A DNA stretch of 64,000 nt from contig JAGYXB010001401.1 of the NCBI GenBank assembly GCA_022495005.1, positions 310,001 through 374,000 of the forward strand. The letters are read 5' to 3'. This document shows, one piece after another, positions 46,216 through 58,110 of this stretch; positions within the stretch are counted from its first letter, which is position 1; each line of letters starts with the position of its first letter. The stretch comes from Rhyacophila brunnea (lineage: Eukaryota; Arthropoda; Insecta; Trichoptera; Rhyacophilidae). The position numbers were made by a program, and so were the translations under genes. The notes beneath the pieces were generated by a model. That model saw only the letters and a program-made list of their open reading frames with translations. It was not told the DNA's origin and ran no database searches.

Positions 46216-46823
46216 ATGTTACGGATTTTATTTAAGTGGCAATGGGTAGATATATGCTGGAAACAGACAGACTTTTGTTAAAAATTATATATAGTTTTTT
46301 ATCACTTGACAAATCACCTCATATAAAAATTGTTTCATTTTGTGACACGTATTTTGTGCTTTTATCAAGTACGAGTACTAAACTTAAATTTTTAGTTATA
46401 ACAGATAATATAGTGTCATTCGGTAAACATCTTAATTTTTTTAGATGGATATTTGAGTTGTGACTATTATCTCCCGAATCTTTCAGTAAGTCTGTTAAAA
46501 GATAAATATTGATAAGTTGTACCACCGCCATCTTTAGATTTATAAAGCCTGAGCATAATTTTTTGCACAAGCAACGAGTGGTCCACTTTTCAGCTGTCAA
46601 AATCAGATCCCAGATTGCTTGACATATTGATTCGCCCTTTCTCATTTCAAATTGAATTATTAAAAAATTCTCAAATAAAATATATTAACTAAGAGTGTTA
46701 TTAATAAATAATAATATACATTCCTGTTATTCATCAGCTGTCGAAGTCATACTAGTCCTTCACACAAAAACCGGTGGTAATATCGATTTCCAAAAAATAT
46801 GTAGCATTGATCTATGCTTTACA
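46216..46823. other. No gene seen
   Basis: AT-rich. Overlapping frames at 46236-46645 on both strands have no recognised motif. Confidence 0.4.
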
Positions 46824-46827
46824 TTAA

Positions 46828-47524
46828 GGGCGGACGTGCTCAGCGTAGGTAAAAATAGAGCTTTTATTGCATTTTAAAACCATGATCCTGGATATTCCTT
46901 AAACGTTGTATATAATCTATTTATATAATTTTGAAGCCTTGTTATCCTTTATATTTATTTTAAATATTTGATGACTGCAAAAAATATTTTTATTACATAA
47001 AATAGTGTTCTTTTAAAGCTCTCGCTCTAAAGTTTTAGAATATAGTTATATTTGAGTACATGAATGTGCAGCGGTGTTAAGACTTTTTACATTTATTAAT
47101 TTTTAAACGCATTTATAAAACTATTAGTATAATTTATGACGAGATTATTTTTGTAAAATATTTACGATAAAAAATTATATTGATAATCTCTGTGATCCCA
47201 AATTTGACAAGAATTAGGCATTTTATTATTCAAAAAATGGGCAAAATTAACACATTTGAAGATAATTCTAAATATACGAATTATAAACTATGTCTTTGAC
47301 TATTCAAGTGTGATAAACATACTACGAATAATGATTGCTTTATACGCCATTTCTTTTGGCATTCCCCAGTGGTTAAGCTACAACATACAGCCGTAGCCAT
47401 CAATTGACAAACTAAAATTGAAGTAGGGAGTAAGATCATGTTAACGCGCATGTTTGAACAAGTACCTAACCGATTTATTTTTATTTTTTTTAAACGGTAC
47501 AAGTTCAAATCCCCAAGTTCCCCC
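46828..47524 (+). repeat. TTAA repeat, copy 3 (most complete)
   Basis: Bounded by TTAA at 46824-46827 and 47525-47528. The ends GGGCGGACGTGCTCAGCG and, inverted, GGGGGAACTTGGGG share a short terminal repeat. Close to the right end is a hairpin with TTTGAACAAGTAC arms. TTAA at both ends recalls piggyBac-type insertion, but the termini do not look like classical piggyBac ends. The frame at 47281-47508 only reflects the repeat. Confidence 0.75.
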
Positions 47525-47528
47525 TTAA

Positions 47529-48747
47529 TTGTAGAAGGTGTGTTAATGTTAGTGTATTATTTATCATGTAACTAATCTATCTAGCACTCTATAGAACAAT
47601 GAAGGCAATGCCAGTTCATACATAGACAACAACGGGAGGGGCGGAAAAAGTAGGACCAGTCGTTGTGAATGTATCGGCTTTCTACTTGAGTCGGCAATGG
47701 TTGTACTCAAGAGTCGGTGTATCAGAAGACGACTAAAATACCATACAATATAGGTACCTACTTACGGCTTTGCGGTTTTAAGAATTTCGGGATTATGTTA
47801 TGAATAGAATCAAACGGTAAATTGACACTGAAATATATGACCGTTTTGGTACACAATCTGTACTTAACTCAATTTTGGCAGAATATGTCTTGTGACACAC
47901 ATATTTTGAGATGTAGATATTAATAAAACACTAACTCATAAACGGTACAATAAAATGCTGTAAATAGCACTAGCCAGCCAACGGAAAAGCTCTTTTTCAT
48001 AATAAACAAAAAAAACTATAATAACCATAATATATATTAAATCTAAATGTCGGTGTTATATGATATTTGATAAAATGTGACTGACCCAGTTGTGTAATTG
48101 TGTATTACATAAACAAATAACTACCTTTCTTTGGTGTACCCAAAGATGTTTTAGTTTTAGACAAACCTTAATAATATATGCTGATGAAACATTCTTTATT
48201 ATGAAAGTGAATCCGAAAACAAGGTTACTAAGACTAATAATTAAATTAGTTCCACCCAATTCCCGGATTCATACTGTTGCCCTAAGAATGTTTGCTAGGG
48301 TCGCACTGAGTTAACGTATTACGTTGATTATATACGCCTATAAGAAGTTTGTTACATAATAAATTATCGTTATTTAGATGAACAATTACATATCCTAATC
48401 ACAAACAACAAAAATATGCAAATATGTAAATAAAGCAAGACGTCAACACATTCTTTTTAAATATTTACAACCAATACTGCAACACAGAGTAAGAAAAAAT
48501 ATTTTATACAGTTACTAATCCATACTTAAAATGTTCTGGAATCGCTATAAATTGTTTTAATATATTTTGTATTTTTCTCTCTATAGTCTATATAGTATTA
48601 ATCCATTTATTTATGTATAACTATAATTTTGTAAGGTTGTGTTGTCATTTGACGATCATACCTTTTCTAGATACCTCATTACCGATGATCAGAATCGTCA
48701 TGAGTTGTTCCTATTCTACACATAATTCTCTTTCAGTGGTTCCTACC
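47529..48747. other. No gene seen
   Basis: AT-rich. A frame at 48090-48314 has no recognised motif. Confidence 0.4.
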
Positions 48748-48790
48748 ATCGGTTGAGCGAATGGCTGACACCAGTGAAGATCCCATCGCG
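48748..48790 (+). mobile_element. SINE family A core, isolated
   Basis: CGGTTGAGCGAATGGCTGAC followed by ACC, matching the family core. Neither head nor 3' part is clear. Confidence 0.45.
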
Positions 48791-49095
48791 TTAGTGATTT
48801 AATCGAACCAGCGTGTGGGTGTTCTTCCCTCTTTTTCCATTTACCCTGCCAATCATGATCAAGCTCCTTCTCCAAGCTATAGCCCTAACCCAATCTGTTC
48901 CGAGCGACGTCACCAAAGAAATTGTATCAGACAGATAATTGGGAGTCATTTTTTTATCCTTAGCGTTACAAACATGACTTTGTTGGTATGCTTGGTATTT
49001 CAGAGGATTCTGAGCATATGCTTCCAACACTGCATCACAAAAACTCTCAAATATAACACTGGGAGTTACATTTTGGACCACATCAACCAAGCCAT
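48791..49095 (-). CDS. Unassigned protein-like frame, possibly an exon or transposon fragment
   Basis: The minus-strand frame reads MVDVVQNVTPSVIFESFCDA, VLEAYAQNPLKYQAYQQS, HVCNAKDKKMTPNYLSDT and ISLVTSLGTDWVRAI. Composition, with few repeats and a balanced mix of charged and hydrophobic residues, looks like real protein rather than chance in AT-rich DNA. It is open a few codons upstream of the first Met to about 49095. The C-terminal part (GRVNGKRGKNTHTLVRLNH) is less convincing. No strong splice sites and no family recognised. The opposite strand is also open over almost the same stretch, so coding is uncertain. Confidence 0.3.
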
Positions 49096-49729
49096 GTACC
49101 TCGGATAAAGTTCAATTTAAATATTATGGGATGTTTCTAATAAAAATTTTACCAGAGAATTTAAGCCCATTCGATGACTCGTCAATGGTAAACATAATGT
49201 GTTATGAAACCATTTTCTATTTTTTTTAAGGGAATAAACCATCATAAAACCATGCCGATGGTAAATGTTACCTACCGCGTTTTCAATCGGTTTATGCTCT
49301 GGACTTAGTATTTCCTTTAATATAAATTATCTATTATGTAAGTACAGCTTATTTATGTGTTCTAATAAGTTTATTATATTTTAAAGAATGCCAAATTATT
49401 GTAGAACAAGTGGCTGTATGAGATTGTAAATCATAAAAAGATATCATTATAAATTGTAGGCTAAACGGTTAAGAGTCGAGATTTATTAGGAATCATTTAG
49501 ACACTGTAAAAAAAAATAGATGGTCAATGGCCTGCTTTATAAAATTCTGATGTCTTTTTAAGATAATATCCTTTTTTGAATGGATTACAATCAAACATTT
49601 TACATATACACATAATACAATAAACTGAATAAATGAAGGTTTTTGGTTATTGTAACCCTGTTGATTCGGATTTGGCGATTACTGAAACAAGTATTGCGTT
49701 AATTTAGGAGAACGGATAGGCGAAAGACA
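49096..49729. other. No gene seen
   Basis: AT-rich, no recognised structure. Confidence 0.4.
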
Positions 49730-50110
49730 GTCACGGCCGTAACAGAGTCGTGATTTTACGAACAGATGTGTAATAATAATGATAAAGCTAAGAGGCCGCT
49801 TCAATGAACACACTTTGCTTTGCGCGGGAACTCTGCCTGCGCGTGACGTAACCGGATACAGGAAAACGTAAAATTCACCGAGTGATTAGTGATAATTTGA
49901 GATATTTCGTACACTTAAATTAAGTTAGCTTAGTTTTGTGATTAGATTATAACAGCTTTAATGGGTTTATTTTGACGGTTTTTCTTCTTCTGTGGTGTGA
50001 ATTATATTTTTAAGTGAACAGAAACTAACTTGTGTCGTGATAAATATTTCCAACACTATATTACGCCTATTTTAAAACGTATCTCTATTTTTTTAAATTG
50101 GTAAGAATAT
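49730..50110 (+). promoter_or_regulatory. Candidate promoter and 5' untranslated exon
   Basis: A GC-richer, CpG-bearing patch (about 49790-49870) includes CTGCGCGTGACGTAACC, with a CRE-like TGACGTAA. It is followed by AT-rich sequence ending TTAAATTG/GTAAGAAT near 50100, a good donor. No open frame. Inferred from composition and one splice-like site only. Confidence 0.3.
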
Positions 50111-50524
50111 TATAAGAGAAGATAATTGTACGATTTAAAATATTTTGCACTTTGATTGATCAGAAGATTTAGGATGATTATAATTTAGTTTAATGCAGTC
50201 TAAAAGTCCTAGAGAAATAGGTGGAAACCGCCAGTTGTTCCTGTTAGAAATAAGAATACCTCACCATTATCAAATTCTAAAATGTTTTTTAATCGATAGC
50301 TATATCCTTTTCAAGAGATTGAAAGTTTACTAGTAGTAATTCATGATAATTTATAAAACGTGTTTTTCACTTGGTATTCATTTAAAAAAAATGATAAAAT
50401 TTTCTATATGAATAAAACACGTGTTGTAAAACAATTTTTAAGATAGCTGATCGCTAGATAGCTGGGGTGTTACATGATGTCGTTTATCGTGTTCTTGAGT
50501 TATTTGATATAATATTCTATGTCA

Positions 50525-50705
50525 GTTTCGTGTCGGCCTATAAGCCCTATAATGTCGTGGATCCAGGGTTCGAATCCCGGAGCTGGCAAAAAAACACACG
50601 TTCTTTACAAATACCTATTAGGTTGAGCATGTGGCTAACATCTATTTCTTGTAAAAACAAAAACCTGTTGATACAAACTCCATTGTGTACGGTGCATACA
50701 GTACG
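50525..50705 (+). mobile_element. SINE family A, plus orientation
   Basis: Head with B box GGTTCGAATCCC and GGAGCTGGC, then TATTAGGTTGAGCATGTGGC, TAACATCTATTTCTTG and CTCCATTGTGTACGG. Fairly complete. Confidence 0.7.
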
Positions 50706-50814
50706 CTTGATCTACCCATTGAAAAGTTATGTTTGTTCATACAGGTATTTATAAGTAGAAGGTTTGATCTTTCAAAAACACATGAAATGATACTTACACA
50801 CTTACTTTTTTTCC

Positions 50815-50935
50815 GACCATGTTCCAACATAATAAGATCATATGCGCCTCCACAGAGTGGACGTTTGTATTTACAGATTTTATTTTTACGAGAAATGGAT
50901 GTCACCCACTTGCTCAGCCTATTAATTACTTAGGT
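50815..50935 (-). mobile_element. SINE family A, minus orientation
   Basis: On the minus strand: AGGCTGAGCAAGTGGGTGAC, ATCCATTTCTCG, CCACTCTGTGGAGGCGCATA and TTATGTTGGAACATGG. Together with the plus copy about 110 bp before it, it forms an inverted SINE pair. Confidence 0.65.
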
Positions 50936-51214
50936 ACATAATTGTACATATATCGGTGGTGTCTTTTTTTGCAGGGACGCTGTATGATAAATACATATTT
51001 ATCAACTATGTTATATATTATAAAGTATCTATCTACTTAGGATTTTGTAACTAATTGGATCATGGCAAGCAGTATTTAAAGTAGTAACTGTATGTAGTTA
51101 TTGTGGAGTGTTAACTCTGCGAAATTCTTAATATACTTTCTCATAATATTCATAATATAATATATCCATATTAACTATCAATCAATAAAGTCACAAGCAA
51201 TATAATAATTATAA

Positions 51215-51455
51215 ATCATATTTCTTTTATACAACGAATAATTCACAAGATTTAAGAATGTACCATTCTAATTATTGAACATACATAATTCTGAAAACAC
51301 TCATGAGAAAATATAACCATTAGAAAAAATCATTTTCGATAAAAGTAAGACAGCCGGCAGTTCGATTCCTGAATTCCATAATCCATGATTCCCGATATTT
51401 TTTCTATTGGCTATATTTTTTCATGAGTGTTTTCAGAATTATGTGTGTTCAATTA
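51215..51455. repeat. Inverted pair of SINE-B-type tails
   Basis: CATACATAATTCTGAAAACA, then CTCATGAGAAAATATA (51280-51325), is repeated in inverted form at about 51410-51452. Between them lies a head-like GGCAGTTCGATTCCTGAATT. The left part matches 45570-45640 and 45900-45990. Confidence 0.5.
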
Positions 51456-52439
51456 TAGATCCGTTTGAACACTTACCTTGAAAATGTGCACATACATAAT
51501 ATCATTGATAGTAAATTATCAAATATTTCTGGGAATGCTACGCATCTACAGCATCTATGGATCGTACGTCACTGATATACGAGTATATATGTATAATAAT
51601 AATATACTTAAACCAATGTATGCATACAGTCTGTCAGTGATAATCGTAGATATGAATATTGTAAGCCTGGCAAGGCACTGAATCTACATATTACTGGGGC
51701 GTGTACTATTGAGCTAGAAACGTCACGACAGCTGATGTCTGGATGGAACGATGTCGCGATGATGTCACTGCCGAAACATCAATAAGAATAACATCGGGGC
51801 TGATGAACTGTCTGCTTGCTAATTAACATACCTTCCGCTTTTTCACCTTCTTCATTTTAACAGCTGTTTTTGTGTTTTTTTTTTCTTTTCTCTATTTACA
51901 TCGTGAGAAAACACTAGTCAGAGTTAAAATATAAAATATTCATGTTTCAAATAAATGTACTGTTATTGACCTTTGGTAAATAATCAACATAATAAATAAA
52001 CTAACACGATAATACATGATTTGAAGAAATGATATTTATTGTTTGTACATAGTTGTTCGATGTTAATTGCATTTTATCAAAAATAAACGACGTAGTCCAC
52101 TGGTGTGTACCCACAGAAAATATACTTATTAGTTTTGTACTTCAGATTATTAATAGGTAATACATGAAAGATTTTAAAAACATTCTTGAAACCAAAGAAT
52201 TTTGACTATGGATAGAAGGAATCTTATACGAATTCCGCATTAGGAATTATGAAGGCAGTTCAAATTTAAAATTGAACGGTAACAAGTTCGTTTTTTTTTC
52301 TTCGATTGGCAGCCCCAAAAACAAAATGGAGGCTTACGTTATGGTTTAAAGTATGTTGCTACAGACCTACAAACTTATCTGTAGAATGGCCAAAAATGGA
52401 ACTACAAACTAACATAGGACGCCATATTGAAAATTCCAT
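51456..52439. other. No gene seen
   Basis: AT-rich; the frame at 51478-51681 has no recognised motif. Confidence 0.4.
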
Positions 52440-52650
52440 TCGAATGTGTTTGATTTTAAAGTCTTGCGAAAGATCTAAACATAAATTCAAAAAGCTCCTT
52501 GGTGAGCATGATGTCGTCAGATCTATTAAAATTCAACACTTGCGATGGGCCGGCTAGAACGTATAGATCAACAAGCACCGTTAAAATGTATCATATTATT
52601 TAATGGGGTAGAAGAAAAACTGAGTGAGGGAAGACCACAACTTTGCTAAC
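52440..52650 (+). mobile_element. Degraded LINE ORF2 C-terminal fragment
   Basis: EHDVVRSIKIQHLRWAG followed after stops by GVEEKLSEGRPQL matches the order IKIGRLRWLGHV and RRGRPKIRW in the LINE at 16205-16756. Confidence 0.5.
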
Positions 52651-53964
52651 GACTTCAACTAAAACTAAAAAGCCGGGGTAGGAGAGTGGAGTACCAGGCA
52701 TAGTACTCCAGCCACTGTTATGTTATATTGAATTCACAACTTAATTATTTTTATATTTTTCATTAGCAAATGACAAATCTCACACCATACCACATTAGTT
52801 CCCATCGGGTATAGTCCCCGGGTGATAGTATTAAATTAAATAAATATAATCGACCGAAAGCACTTGATGGAACTTGAATTCAAATTCTAAATCAATTAGA
52901 ACATACTTAATTAAATGATGATTTTCTGATAAAAAAAGATTATTAGTAGACTATATGAAGTTTTAGTTATGAGAAAATATCTACAAACATATTGATATCT
53001 AAAACTATCAACAACTCAAATATTATAAGGGTTGAATATTATATAAAAAAGTCGGCTAAACAAAGTAAATTTAATTTGTAAAAAAAGTTGCACAATACTA
53101 TTTTCTTGCAGATACATTTTTGCAGAGAAAGTATTTACATATTCTCTTGATAACAGAATACGCTTATAACTTTTACTGATAAACATCTATTAATAGAAAG
53201 TATACGATTTATTATTTAATTCGCCAACACACGAGTACCAATGTAAAATACCATAAGAATAAATTAATATGAACACGTATTATTACAAAAAAACATTGCT
53301 ATCAGTAGTCATACAATTTTCATCAAATATTTTACAGTTTATTGAACACGATTTCCAATTAAAACAACAAAATGGAAATTATCATTAATCATTAAAAATT
53401 ATCTAAATACTATCTTTACACGTAACGCACGTATGTATTTAATTCCTCACAGTAAAAATGAGTCAAAAGATAAAGCCATTATTAATAATGATTAAAACAT
53501 AATAATTTATATTTTTTATCGGTATTCCATATACAATTATAATGAAATCGATACATTAATATTATGATTATTAAAAGTCAAAACGGAATATGGAATAATC
53601 TAATAATATATTCAGTTAAACATAAAAATGGGTATAAAGGATGTTTTTCAATTTTGTTTATGTTGTTACCATAAATGAGAAATTTATAAGACAAATGATA
53701 TACGATCTTTAAATTAGTTACACAACATGTGTTGAAAAGTAATCATCCCTTAGAATGAAAAACATATATAGATGCAGTCTTAATCTTTCTCGGTATTTAA
53801 TTCTAGGGAGATATTTGGCTTCTTTCTCAAATGTAACAAATATTTTACAGTTTCCTGGTATATCCATCAAGTTCTCATCTTTCTACGAACTGTCAATTCA
53901 CCTCTTTTGCGTTCCGCATCGAAGTCACTTTCGCCAGGGCGCCAGGTCAGGATCTTTATAGCTT
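52651..53964. other. No gene seen
   Basis: AT-rich. No recognised motif; the frame at 53755-53961 shows none. Confidence 0.4.
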
Positions 53965-54115
53965 GGCGTCTGAAATTATGTCAATTGGCTCGCTAATCGC
54001 AGCTTTAGACGAAGTAATATCTTTCTTTCAAAGACTCTTAATTTCTATTCTTCATTCAGGGTAAGATACAACTTTGTTACCACGGGTCTTATTATAGTTT
54101 GGTAAATAAAAAAAT
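53965..54115 (-). mobile_element. Degraded LINE ORF2 fragment
   Basis: On the minus strand: YQTIIRPVVTKLYLTLNEE, a stop, KLRVFERKILLRLKLRLA, matching KTLVKPVLTYASETWTLTL and FERKILRRI of the LINE at 16205-16756. Confidence 0.5.
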
Positions 54116-55394
54116 GGTTATTCGGCACAGTATTTTCGATTACGACAGTCGCTTACAACAGGTATGCACGCATTTATTTGTAATAAGAAAAAATGGGGAT
54201 AATAATCTTAAAAATTGAAAAAATAGTTAAATATGCCAAATCATACATATATTATGTATAAATGAAACTACAAAATTTCATACGGAAATATTGATGTTCC
54301 CATACAAAGTTGTCAAAAAATCAATATTTTTGTGGCTTTCATGCAAAACAGTGATTTTAGACTTATACCCATTTTATACATTATTGTGAAATTTTCTGAA
54401 ATATATTTGCAAATAAAATACTAATTGAAAGTTTTTTATTAATATTAATAATAATTAAACTATTCAGATGGTTCGAAACACTTTTTAATATTTTTGTTGA
54501 ATGACTTTTTTTTACCCATTATTACCTAATAATATTCCGGGAAAATATACATCAATAATATGTATACTTGATCATACACGATCAAAGATATTTAATATTT
54601 CAAATGATGGCAACAATGATTCCAAATTTGAATTTGTTCATATTCGTATAAATTATGGAAACAAATGTCAATCAAAGATGTCTCCAAACAAATTAATTCC
54701 GTAGTAAATCACAATTACTGATAATATTGCCACTTTGCCTGTCCGGAATTGACACATAGGCACAAAGATTATTATTACTACGTGACGCAGAATCATGAAT
54801 AGGTACTGCACACGCCTTATTCTAAAGTGAATCATGACATTTGATTAAAACAATAGAGTCGAATGCAAATTGTTGCTGGTGCATATAAGTGCAGAACAAT
54901 ATCGAATCTGAAAGTACAATATTATGTGCATATGTATATTATAAAGGACATTTACAGATCTATTGTGTCTATCTGTGAAATGGTTGTTTGCTTTAAAAAG
55001 GCAAACGACTATCACGAGTAGAATTACGTGGCGACATGAGCACTTATTGTTCTGAAAATATACTACAATTATAAGACAATGGATAAGACTTTAATATCCT
55101 GTTTTAGTACAATAAAAAAACATTTCAACTTGTGAGTACTTACATATTTTGGTATATTTCCCGCTACACATGACAATTACAAAATTTTAGTTGAATAAGG
55201 TAACGATTTTAGTATATAAATGTTGTAATGTATCTGTGGTTAGGTATAGGTAAATCATTTCATTAAACAGTGACACCATGGAGGCGATTCGGATGTGCAT
55301 TAGTACTGTTTGCTACAATGCTTTGTACCCCTTTTGTGGTATCTGCTACTATAGAGTCATTTACCTATACGAACATAATATTCTCTACTACTTA
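54116..55394. other. No gene seen
   Basis: Very AT-rich. No recognised coding or repeat structure. Confidence 0.45.
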
Positions 55395-57239
55395 TCTCTA
55401 TATATATAAAAATCTCGTGTCACGATGTTTGTGGTCGAACTCCTCCGAAATGGCTCGACCGATTTTTATGAATTTTTTTATGTATATTTGTTAGGTATGA
55501 GAATAGGTCAACAAGTATATTTCATATCGCTAGGTGATTAGGGTATCTCTATCCAGAAAATTTTTCTTTTATTTTTTTGACAATCTCTTTTTTGTATTTT
55601 TTTTATTATACGCCAAATTTTCACCCTCCTACTCCTACCCTCCCATTTTTAAATCGCGATTTTATTATTTTTGTATGAACAAATTTAACCGTATTTCAAA
55701 CAGAACGAAATTATTTATGTTGTTGAATGACAGATAGCGCTACGTCCGAGAAGAATTCAAGAGAAAGCGTCGCGTCATTTTGACATTTCATTCGGCATAT
55801 CACAACGCAGTGCGTGCAAAATTTTGTACGATTTATTTTAATTTATCTATTTTTATGTGCGTGTATTTACAGTGCACAATGCCAGCAAGAAGCAAGGGGG
55901 GCCATTTGGGCCGTCGAACGAATAAAGCAACAGACATGCGAAATAGTAGAGCAGAAAGAACAGACGAACAAATCCAACAAGATAACAAAAACGTGCGTGT
56001 AAGCATGTCGCAATTGCGTGCATCTCAATCACAAGAGGCACGAGCTGAACGAAATCAACAACGACAATTGGAACGGAGCCAAGCGCGCCGGTTCGTAGTT
56101 AACACGCGCAGAGCAAATGACCGACAACGCCAACAAGTACATCGAACATTAACATCCGCTTCGTTCCTTCGTCTCGCATTCGAGTACGAGCCAGATATTG
56201 AATATTCCGCTCATCCGAAAGTGCTGATTGGTGCTATGGACAAAGAATGTCCCCATTGTCATGCGCTCGAATTCAAACATGAGTCAGCCGGGATGTGTTG
56301 CGCATCAGGAAAAGTGCAACTACCAGAAATTGAGATACCACCAGAACCATTGAACGGCTTGCTCATCGGCACGGTTCCAGATTCAAACCTGTTCCTGAAG
56401 TCCATTCGCACAATCAATTCATGCTTCCAAATTACTTCGTCCGGAGCAACATAAATAGTTCACAATACTGCGGCAAATGGTTAACAATTCCATTCTACGT
56501 TCAAAATCAAAGGCCAAGTATACCACAAAGTAGGCTCGTTGCTGCCAATGCCAAACGAACCACATACATTTTTACAAATCTACTTCATGGCGCGGCGAGG
56601 ACATCAATCATGTGGATGTACGTTGCGGCTACAATAGCCTCAATTTGCCTAATGCCAGGCGCATTGTCGGCGAACTGGACGCCCTGTTGAATGAGCACAA
56701 TGAATTATTGAAATTCTTCAAAGCACACATGCACGAATTGCAAAGTTACAATCACGCTATTGTCATCAATCCTGATAAAACACCAGCTGGAGAGCACGTA
56801 TGTCGATTCAATGCGACTGTTGTTGACGACATTGCTGGAATCATGGTTGGCGACCGCACATCGACGCGAGAAATCGTGATTCGAAGAAGAAACAATAATC
56901 TGGAGTTCATCGCTGACACACACCGTTCATACGACGCTCTCCAATATCCGCTAATTTTCTGGAAGTCACAAGATGGATATTGCATAAACAGTAAACAACG
57001 AGATTCTGTCACAGGTAATTCATTCATTATGCACATCATTACTCATTTTGAATTGAGAAAATGAATGGTTGATATTTTTTATTTTTATCGGCGGTCATCG
57101 TCTATAGCGCTCTATTCCTCTTTCTGTCATAGATCCAATCCCCACACACTTACGACACATTCGTTATTTTTTATTTAACAACCAAAATATTCACTAGAAA
57201 TAATTTATATGGCAGAACAACGTTTGCCGAGTCAGCTAG
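55395..57239 (+). mobile_element. Non-autonomous Helitron, copy 2
   Basis: Starts TCTCTATATATATAAAAATC after an A (55394) and ends GAGTCAGCTAG before a T (57240), the same ends as copy 1. 1845 bp. It keeps the same truncated coding block with the same 3' junction, so the two copies come from one deleted founder. Confidence 0.92.
55879..57064 (+). pseudogene. Helitron Rep/helicase N-terminal region, truncated
   Basis: Starts MPARSKGGHLGRRTNKAT at 55879 and stays open to 56454, through the basic region, the CPHCHALEF zinc-binding motif and LIGTVPDSNLF. A stop (TAA at about 56452) and one or more frameshifts follow. The frame resumes at about 56600 with CGYNSLNLPNARRIVGELDA, IVINPDKTPAGEHVCRFNA, IRRRNNNLEFIADTH and YDALQYPLIFWKSQDGY, where copy 1 has a stop. 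After QRDSVTG it runs into non-homologous sequence and terminates at 57064. Rep catalytic motifs and helicase are absent. Confidence 0.87.
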
Positions 57240-57939
57240 TAAGTACATAAAAATATGATTTCAAAAATAAATCTTACAGGAAGATCAAAAAGTTTACAAA
57301 AGTATCCATCTGCCAATCGAATCAATATAGTGTATCATAGTCGTGTAAGATGACGATCTTTCTTTTGCTAAAACGAAAGTACTTAGTTTATTTTTTAACA
57401 TCCTGTAAGAGAGGACAGGTCATGAACTGCTTTGGTATGACACGTAATATAAGGTAAGAAGACTTTTGAGAGTAGATTTTGTTGAAAGAAGATTTGTTTT
57501 CGCCTGCGTCGCTGACAAACTATGACTACTCTAAGCATCAATAGGTAAATTACGAAGAAGATAATTTATTTTAATTAAAAAAAATATTCAATGAATAATA
57601 TAAAACATTTAATAACGTATTATACGTTATTATATATACGAACGCCGAACGGAATTGGAGATAATACCTGTGAAGTATATTAATTAGTAAAATAAATATT
57701 GTGTATAATTATTTGAGATAAAATTGCTACAGCATATTGGTCAGAATTTAGTGGGAGCATTTTATTAGAATATCGCTCAATACAATTAGTTTTTAAAAAG
57801 ATATTCTTTTTAATGTAAGTATGTATTTCTTATTTAAGGAAAAGGAGGAAAGAAAAATAATACAATACGGTAGATATTGTAACTATGTACAATTTGAGAC
57901 AAACACTGGAAAGAGGCGACAATTCAATTCTGTATAAGG
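57240..57939. other. No gene seen
   Basis: AT-rich with no recognised structure. Confidence 0.45.
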
Positions 57940-58110
57940 GTGACATTTTACCTGCGGATGATAATGGCTTATTTAACGCTTTCGCTGCTGAATAGATAAT
58001 GAGATTTTAATTGCCCCCTTTAAAATGCACGTTAATTACATCGATCGGCCGCCTGGTCATTACGCACCGTGTGCGTCTTCCGCGTCCAAAGTATTAATGT
58101 AAAATAAAGC
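57940..58110. promoter_or_regulatory. Candidate conserved non-coding element
   Basis: A non-repetitive, mixed-composition stretch with closely spaced homeodomain-type TAAT/ATTA cores (ATAATGG, TAATGAG, TTTTAATTG, GTTAATTAC) next to GC-rich CGATCGGCCGCC and CGCACCGTGTGCG. No frame is open across it. It has no copy elsewhere in the window. Enhancer role is inferred only. Confidence 0.3.

Noticed and set aside
28241..47508. Conserved small proteins (MATAVCCSLTTGECQKK-type frames) at 28241-28501 and 47281-47508
   Set aside because: The frames are similar only because both lie in the TTAA repeat; the repeat is equally similar outside the frames and copy 4 breaks the frame.
46824..47528. Classical piggyBac element
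   Set aside because: TTAA borders fit, but the termini do not begin with the usual CCC or CAC motifs, there is no transposase, and copy 1 lacks the second TTAA.
55853..57039. Several minus-strand frames in the second Helitron, and their plus-strand counterparts at 801-2000
   Set aside because: They are antisense or shifted readings of the Helitron coding block and repeat between the two copies only because the element does.
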